From positions 1 through 64,000 of IMG/VR virus record IMGVR_UViG_3300045253_000023: DNA of 64,000 nt; one strand, 5' to 3'. A model generated the notes under the pieces. It did not search any database and was not told the DNA's origin. It saw nothing but the letters and a program-made list of their open reading frames with translations. This DNA comes from a virus. Below are positions 59,271 to 64,000 of the stretch, piece after piece. The position numbers and the translations under genes are program-made. Every line of letters begins with the position of its first letter. The first letter of the stretch is position 1.

Positions 59271-59559
59271 GGAAGCAGACATCATCCGCAGGAACGTGAC
59301 CATCGATGGGCGCAAATGGCCCATCATGATCACAGACATCAGACCCTGTTTTGAGATTGATGGCAAAGTTGGTATTCAAGTTGATTGGCAGCTTGATTTG
59401 ACTAATCCTCGTCTTTCAGGTATGATAAAGTCTCTACAGCTTCCTGATGGTGAAGTTGTACCGCACTCCGCGATCAAACCAAAAGAACTCGATGAAGTGA
59501 TGACCAAGATTGGAGACTATCTCCAAGCTGAACTCGCTGAGGGTTTCAAACAAGGATAA
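59224..59559 (+). CDS. Small protein between uvsX and helicase genes
   Basis: A 111-residue protein from ATG 59224, which has a strong GGAGG 7 bases upstream inside uvsX; further upstream codons (to 59146) are not needed. It is mixed strand/helix (DIIRRNVTIDGRKWPIMITD; PHSAIKPKELDEVMTKIGDY). T4 gene 40 occupies this position, but this product lacks a membrane segment and shows no identity that I can see. It is probably co-translated with uvsX and gp41. Confidence 0.65.
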   Translation: MRFWQCLKTLLSRKTKEADIIRRNVTIDGRKWPIMITDIRPCFEIDGKVGIQVDWQLDLTNPRLSGMIKSLQLPDGEVVPHSAIKPKELDEVMTKIGDYLQAELAEGFKQG

Positions 59560-59562
59560 CAC

Positions 59563-61032
59563 ATGAGCGATGAATCACAACAGAAGAGCATCAAATCGCT
59601 GTCTTCTGTTCCTGATCTTGTTCTCCATGGCCTGTTGTTCAATGAAGAGTATTTCCGACATGTAATTCCATACCTGAAGAAAGAGTACTTCGAAGATGAG
59701 TCATCAAAGATCATCTTCGATACTATTCAAGACTTCGAGAAGGAATACAGCAGCCGCGCAACGCCTGCTTCATTGTTCATCTCAATTGAGAAGCGCAAGG
59801 GCATCTCAGAAACAACGCTCAACGATTGTGTTCAAAAGATCGAAGACATTGTTTCTCATGAAGAATCTGGACTAACAACAGACAATCAATGGCTCACCAA
59901 CTCCACCGAGAGTTGGGTCAAGGACCGCGCGTTCTTCTCTGTGTTGTTGAAGGCAGCTGATGCTGTCAATGGCAAGAAAGAGATGTCGCAACTTGGCATC
60001 CCTGATGAGATGAATGAGGCCATGTCCATCTCATTCAACACTACGATCGGTCATGACTATCTGGTGGACGCTGAGAAGCGATATGAGTTCTACCACAAGA
60101 AAGAGAACAAGATTCCATTCAAGATTGAGATGTTCAATCGTATTACCAAGGGTGGATTGGTTCCGAAGACACTGACATGTTTCATGTCGAACACGACAGG
60201 TGGATTCAAGTCAGGTACGATGTGCGATTATGCGGCATTCTTGTTGACACAAGGCTATGATGTGTTGTACATCACCTTAGAAATGTCTGAAGAGAAGATT
60301 GCTCATCGTATTGACGGCAATCTGATGAACCTGGAGTTGGATTATGTTGAGACCATTGGGCGCGAGAACTACATGTCCAAGGTTGAAAAGATGCGCAAGG
60401 ATTACACTGGCAAGCTCATCATCAAGGAATTCCCAACATCAGGCGCGCATGCTGGACACTTCCGCTATCTGTTGAAGGAACTCAAGCAGAAGAAGAAATT
60501 CAAACCAAAGGTTGTGTTCATTGACTATCTGAATATCTGCTCTTCCTCGCGTCTCTCTGCTGCCACATCAAACAGCTACAGCTATGTCAAGTCGATTGCC
60601 GAGGAGTTGCGCGGACTTGCGATCGAGATGGACTTTGCCTGTGTCACTGGTACACAAGGTGGTCGCGATGCGATTGAGTCCACTGATGTGGGTCTGGGTG
60701 ATGTTTCTGAATCCATCGGCCTTCCAAACACCTGCGATCTGTTTCTTGCTATCATCACCACTGAACAATTGGACAGCATGAATCAGCTGATGTTCAAACA
60801 GCTGAAGAATCGCTATGGTGATTTGGCAAAGTATCGAACCTTTGCAGTGGGTGTCAACAAGGCCAAGATGCAATTATATGACATCAGCAACCAGCAACAG
60901 CCTGGAGTAGTCGCGCCCAAAGGTCGTACAGTGACGACAGGAAATGGTTCTGAGGAGATCAATCTGGAGACAGGCGAAGTAACCAAGATTGCGCAAAGCA
61001 AGAAAGGCAACTTCGATGGATTCAAGTTCTGA
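59563..61032 (+). CDS. 41: Replicative helicase, T4 gp41-like (DnaB family)
   Basis: A 489-residue protein (T4 gp41: 475). The N-terminal domain (SVPDLVLHGLLFNEEYFRHV) is followed by a RecA-like ATPase: the Walker A is an altered NTTGGFKSGT at ~209-218, motif H1a YITLEMSEE near 240, Walker B VVFIDYLN at ~317, and H3 GTQGGRDAI near 365. Hexameric, it unwinds the lagging-strand template and works with primase gp61. Phe in the P-loop (GGFKS instead of GxGKS) parallels UvsX-like loops and is worth noting but probably functional. The C-terminus ends NFDGFKF. Confidence 0.9.
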   Translation: MSDESQQKSIKSLSSVPDLVLHGLLFNEEYFRHVIPYLKKEYFEDESSKIIFDTIQDFEKEYSSRATPASLFISIEKRKGISETTLNDCVQKIEDIVSHEESGLTTDNQWLTNSTESWVKDRAFFSVLLKAADAVNGKKEMSQLGIPDEMNEAMSISFNTTIGHDYLVDAEKRYEFYHKKENKIPFKIEMFNRITKGGLVPKTLTCFMSNTTGGFKSGTMCDYAAFLLTQGYDVLYITLEMSEEKIAHRIDGNLMNLELDYVETIGRENYMSKVEKMRKDYTGKLIIKEFPTSGAHAGHFRYLLKELKQKKKFKPKVVFIDYLNICSSSRLSAATSNSYSYVKSIAEELRGLAIEMDFACVTGTQGGRDAIESTDVGLGDVSESIGLPNTCDLFLAIITTEQLDSMNQLMFKQLKNRYGDLAKYRTFAVGVNKAKMQLYDISNQQQPGVVAPKGRTVTTGNGSEEINLETGEVTKIAQSKKGNFDGFKF

Positions 61033-61038
61033 TTGTTG

Positions 61039-61539
61039 TTACTTCTCGAGTTTCTGAATGCCTTGCGATGTTTCTTGGGCAGGCCACAGGTGTCTGTCAA
61101 CATATGGAGCAAGGAAGCTCATGATGGCAAGAGCACCAATCAACAACCAACGCGCAATCTCAAGTTTGCGGATGCGCTCATCTCTGATTTTGTTGTCTTC
61201 CTTTCTGTCAAGTTCGCGCTGATCAGCTTCCTTGCGAAGCTGTACAACTTCAGCATCGTTGTCCTTCTCCATTCGCTCAAGGTTCTTTGTAAGAACATCA
61301 TCTTTGGAATTCAGCAACTTTTCCATGGTGAGCATGGTTCGTTCCTGAATGCTGATGACAGCTTCAAGTTTGGATGTGACGCCATCGATCTTGCTGACTG
61401 TGTTGTCAATTTTTCCATACAAGAACTGGAGTGATTGAATGTCACGTTTGACAATTTGGATGTCAGTCTTGGCGTTTGCTAGGTCGCGTGCGATTTCGCC
61501 TTCGAAGAAAGATGAGTTATCTTGTGGTCTAGGCGACAT
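61039..61539 (-). CDS. Coiled-coil protein with C-terminal membrane anchor
   Basis: A 166-residue protein on the minus strand, from the ATG at 61539 (ribosome site AAGGGA). Residues ~20-125 are coiled coil (AKTDIQIVKRDIQSLQFLYG; NLERMEKDNDAEVVQLRKEA), then a basic stretch and one membrane helix at ~137-155 (RWLLIGALAIMSFLAPYV). Tail-anchored topology would put the coiled coil in the cytoplasm. It starts 5 bases beyond the end of the gene at 61544, so both are one minus-strand unit, convergent with gp41 (6 bases between stop codons). Function unknown. Confidence 0.65.
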   Translation of the reverse strand: MSPRPQDNSSFFEGEIARDLANAKTDIQIVKRDIQSLQFLYGKIDNTVSKIDGVTSKLEAVISIQERTMLTMEKLLNSKDDVLTKNLERMEKDNDAEVVQLRKEADQRELDRKEDNKIRDERIRKLEIARWLLIGALAIMSFLAPYVDRHLWPAQETSQGIQKLEK

Positions 61540-61543
61540 TGTT

Positions 61544-61921
61544 TTACAATCCCTTGAGAAATTTGTCAATTGATGAATCGCACTTTACTCCACCATCATT
61601 CTCAGGTAGAATAGAAAGAAACCGCAAGAATGAATTCAGCTGAGGCTGAAATTCCTTGGGGACGTAAAAGTGCAACAGTTTGTTTGTGGCTTCTGCACCA
61701 AACAAATTGTTCAGTGTTATAATGTGGTTCAACGTCAGATGATGGTTGTCTGATTCACCTTTCTTATATCTGGTCATCAACTTTTTGATGTAGAAGAAGA
61801 TTCGCATGTCCTCATCGAATTCATCTCCATTGAACATCTGGTCATTTTTGTAGTGCCGCCAGGCATATTTTCTCACGCTGTCTTTGTTCAATACTTCATC
61901 TTGGTCGTTCATATAGTCCAT
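61544..61921 (-). CDS. Conserved T4-like protein (DUF7207-type), divergent from primase
   Basis: A 125-residue protein from ATG 61921. The core (ALEDEFDEDMRIFFYIKKL-like: FDEDMRIFFYIKKLMTRYKK, then LTLNHIITLNNLFGAEATNK and LLHFYVPKEFQPQLNSFLRF) matches a small family I associate with T4-like phages, lately called DUF7207. Function is unknown. Its ATG and the primase ATG on the other strand share the same CATG (61919-61922), so there is no intergenic region between them. An in-frame ATG at 61912 is an alternative start. Confidence 0.75.
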   Translation of the reverse strand: MDYMNDQDEVLNKDSVRKYAWRHYKNDQMFNGDEFDEDMRIFFYIKKLMTRYKKGESDNHHLTLNHIITLNNLFGAEATNKLLHFYVPKEFQPQLNSFLRFLSILPENDGGVKCDSSIDKFLKGL

Positions 61922-62954
61922 GTCGTTAATCTCAGATACCAAATTCCTGCTGATGATCTCTCATAAACTTGAGGGATTTCATCAGACATCCTCAACGACA
62001 TGGAACTGTCGCTGTCCATTGTGTGGTGACTCCGAGAAGAAGAAGTCCAAGATGCGTGGCTACTTCTACCCATCAAAGAATGGAGACTCAATCTCATTCA
62101 AGTGTCACAATTGCGGTGAAAGCCACTCGTTGTCTTATATCATAAAACTGGCAGCCAAAGACTACTATCAACAATACTTATATGAGAGGCTTGTGGGAAG
62201 GCAGGGCCAACGCAGAATGCGTGCACTAGACCCTGTTCCTCAAGAACGAAAGCCAAACAGAGCAGTTGCTGTTGACAACTTCAACAAGCTCATATATCGC
62301 ATTGATATGCTGCCAAAAGATCACGACGCACCACAGTATCTAGCTTCTCGATCTATACCAGAAACAGCTTGGAAAACCATGATGTGGACGCCTACATTCA
62401 TGGCATTTGTCAACAGTGTTGTCCCAGACAAATTCAACGAGCGATCCCTAAGTAACGATTATCCAGCATTGATTCTTCCCATGATCGACAAAGACAACGT
62501 TGTCTTTGGCTTTCAAGGTCGATCTCTTGTTGATGATCCATACATTCCAAGATACATCAGCATCATGCTGGATGAGAACAAGGAACGTTTGTTTGGGCTC
62601 AACAGAGTTGACATGAACAAGAAGTTCTATGTCGTTGAAGGACCACTGGATTCTCTCTTCCTTGATAACTCTATTGCCGTTTGTGGGTCAGACATGCAAC
62701 GAGTCGAAGGCACCAACGCGGTGTTTGTGACTGATTGCGAACCACGAAACAAACAAATCGTCGGGAAGATACAGAAGCTCATCGAAGCAAACCGCAAAGT
62801 CTGTCTGTTGCCGCCAGAAGTTTTCTCTGGTGAGGACATCAATGACATGATCGATGCTGGTTACACCCAAGAAGAAATACACGACCTGCTTGATATGCAC
62901 ACATATCAAGGAGCAGTCGCATTCATTCAATTCCAGAAATGGCGCAGAGTTTAA
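61920..62954 (+). CDS. 61: DNA primase, T4 gp61-like
   Basis: A 344-residue protein (T4 gp61: 342). The zinc-binding domain is CRCPLCGDSEKKKSKMRGYF and FKCHNCGESH with four Cys at ~31, 34, 62 and 65 (T4: CPVCGDS...CYNC). The TOPRIM part includes FGLNRVDMNKKFYVVEGPLD (T4: YGVERVKDGDVYVLEGPID), FVTDCEPRN (T4: VLDNEPRH) and GEDINDMIDAGYT (T4: SKDVNDMIRKEGAT). It makes RNA primers with gp41. There is no good ribosome site upstream of 61920, which lies in the start of the opposite-strand gene, but the length matches T4. A CTAAGTA inside (62448) is coding and probably not a promoter. Confidence 0.9.
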   Translation: MSLISDTKFLLMISHKLEGFHQTSSTTWNCRCPLCGDSEKKKSKMRGYFYPSKNGDSISFKCHNCGESHSLSYIIKLAAKDYYQQYLYERLVGRQGQRRMRALDPVPQERKPNRAVAVDNFNKLIYRIDMLPKDHDAPQYLASRSIPETAWKTMMWTPTFMAFVNSVVPDKFNERSLSNDYPALILPMIDKDNVVFGFQGRSLVDDPYIPRYISIMLDENKERLFGLNRVDMNKKFYVVEGPLDSLFLDNSIAVCGSDMQRVEGTNAVFVTDCEPRNKQIVGKIQKLIEANRKVCLLPPEVFSGEDINDMIDAGYTQEEIHDLLDMHTYQGAVAFIQFQKWRRV

Positions 62955-62968
62955 TACAGGAGCAACAC

Positions 62969-64000
62969 ATGTCTGATACGCAGGAACTCATTGACTATTC
63001 CACACCTGGAGTCATTCCACCTTGGTCCACCATTGGTTTGATCACAGCAAAACGAACATATTGCCGCAGACTGGATGAGAACAATGAGGATGGTCCAAAA
63101 GAGGAATGGGATGACGTTTGCAATCGCGTTGTAAACTCTGCAAGAACACAATTGAAGGTTCCATTTGAACCTGGTGAGGCTGAGTCCTTGTTTCATATTC
63201 TCCATGAGCTCAAGGGAAGTGTTGCTGGACGTTTCTTGTGGCAGCTTGGAACATCGACTGTTGACAAGTTGGGAATGGCTTCGCTTCAGAACTGCGCAGC
63301 TGTCGTTGTTGATGAGCCTGTGCGTCCATTCACTTGGGCCATGGACATGCTCATGCTTGGTTCTGGAATTGGTTACAATATCCAGCGCGAGTATGTGTAC
63401 AAGTTGCCGAAAGTGAAGGAAGATTACATCAAGCCTGTGCGACAGGACAATGCTTCTGCTGACTTCATCGTGCCTGATACTCGCGAAGGATGGGTCAAGT
63501 TGCTTGAATACACACTCAAGAGCGCATTTGAGGATGGTCACAAACCAGGCTTCAAGTATTCATCTCAGTTGATTCGTGGTAAGGGCACCCCAATCAAGGG
63601 ATTCGGTGGAGTTGCCTCTGGTCCAGAAGAACTTTGCCTTGGCATTGGTCAGATTGGTGAAGTGATTGAGAACCGTGCTGGCAAACAGCTGCGTCCGATC
63701 GACTGCCTTGACATCATGAACATCATTGGTCAGATTGTTGTTTCTGGTAATGTTCGTCGCAGTGCCCAGATTGCTATTGGCGATGCGGATGACTTCCAGT
63801 TTCTGCGTGCTAAGAATTGGGCATCGGGCAACATTCCCAACTGGCGCTCCAATTCAAACAACTCTGTGGTCTGCAACAACATTGATGATCTGCCAGATGA
63901 ATTCTGGAAGAACTACAATGGCAACAGCGAACCATATGGCTTGATCAATCTCAAGCTGGCGCGCTCGATGGGTCGCACTGGCGAAACCCAGTACAAAGAC
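62969..64000 (+). CDS. nrdJ: Class II (B12-dependent) ribonucleotide reductase, 3' end outside window
   Basis: The frame is open for 344 codons from ATG 62969 (ribosome site ACAGGAG) to the window end. Features fit the monomeric adenosylcobalamin-dependent type: RFLWQLGTSTVDKLG (the RxLWxxGT motif), MASLQNCAAVVVDEP with the first active-site Cys, MLMLGSGIGYNIQ, and VSGNVRRSAQIAIGD. Class I enzymes lack this combination. It supplies deoxynucleotides without O2 but needs cobalamin from the host. The C-terminal catalytic Cys pair and radical site lie outside. Phages of marine and other aquatic hosts often carry such genes. Confidence 0.85.
   Translation, partial: MSDTQELIDYSTPGVIPPWSTIGLITAKRTYCRRLDENNEDGPKEEWDDVCNRVVNSARTQLKVPFEPGEAESLFHILHELKGSVAGRFLWQLGTSTVDKLGMASLQNCAAVVVDEPVRPFTWAMDMLMLGSGIGYNIQREYVYKLPKVKEDYIKPVRQDNASADFIVPDTREGWVKLLEYTLKSAFEDGHKPGFKYSSQLIRGKGTPIKGFGGVASGPEELCLGIGQIGEVIENRAGKQLRPIDCLDIMNIIGQIVVSGNVRRSAQIAIGDADDFQFLRAKNWASGNIPNWRSNSNNSVVCNNIDDLPDEFWKNYNGNSEPYGLINLKLARSMGRTGETQYKD

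Noticed and set aside
62448-62454. CTAAGTA inside the primase gene as a late promoter
   Set aside because: It lies in coding sequence, about 500 bases from the next gene start; a chance occurrence is likely.

Overview
This window is part of the genome of a T4-like myovirus (contractile-tailed, double-stranded DNA phage). The order gp8 ... gp13-gp14-gp15-gp16-gp17-gp18-gp19-gp20-(small core gene)-gp21-gp22-gp23-(gp3-like)-UvsY-UvsW-gp55-gp47-gp46-gp45-gp44-gp62-RegA-gp43-UvsX-gp41-gp61-RNR is the order I associate with the distant T4 relatives typified by T4-like cyanophages, not that of T4 itself. No photosynthesis or phosphate-stress genes are visible, so the host cannot be named. A transglycosylase plus an inner/outer-membrane spanin pair points to a Gram-negative host. 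Nearly every gene is on the + strand; the only clear exceptions are two genes at 61039-61921.

Layout. (1) 1-32196 is the tail, baseplate, fibre and neck module. It holds a partial baseplate/fibre gene, fibre-like proteins, a gp8-type baseplate wedge protein, a 2421-residue DUF4815-type protein, a repeat-rich fibre, two tandem collagen-like proteins followed directly by a prolyl-4-hydroxylase-like 2OG-Fe(II) oxygenase, a secreted protein, a 1782-residue fibre with an internal 855-bp duplication, a lysis cassette, a third collagen-like fibre among small paralogues, and the neck genes gp13/14/15. gp15 carries a roughly 400-residue Ig-like plus SPRY-like extension. (2) 32202-43744 is packaging and the head/tail core: small and large terminase, sheath, tube, portal, prohead protease, scaffold, major capsid, a second 2OG-Fe(II) oxygenase, an Ig-domain protein and a gp3-like tail completion protein. 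(3) 43895-50668 is recombination and late-transcription control: UvsY, UvsW, the late sigma factor gp55 with a histone-like basic tail, the gp47/gp46 nuclease pair, and a prohead-protease-like protein that has lost its catalytic residues. (4) 50739-64000 is replication: small early genes, sliding clamp, clamp loader, RegA, a dNTP-hydrolase-like protein, DNA polymerase, UvsX, helicase, primase, and the start of a class II (B12-dependent) ribonucleotide reductase.

Regulation can be read directly. At least ten intergenic copies of (T/C/A)TAAGTA or CTAAATA lie about 30-85 bases upstream of structural genes; they look like the late promoters used by the gp55 sigma factor encoded here. The recombination/replication half instead has at least five host-type promoters of the form TTGACT - 17/18 bases - TAnnnT. 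Strong hairpin terminators follow gp19, gp23 and the Ig-domain gene. Many late genes share an ACAGGA-type ribosome-binding site.

The most unusual points are the collagen/prolyl-hydroxylase cluster, the gp15 fusion, the inactive protease paralogue between gp46 and the clamp gene, the basic tail on gp55, and the divergent primase/DUF7207 pair whose start codons share one CATG. All names rest on motif recognition and gene order read by eye; no database search was run.
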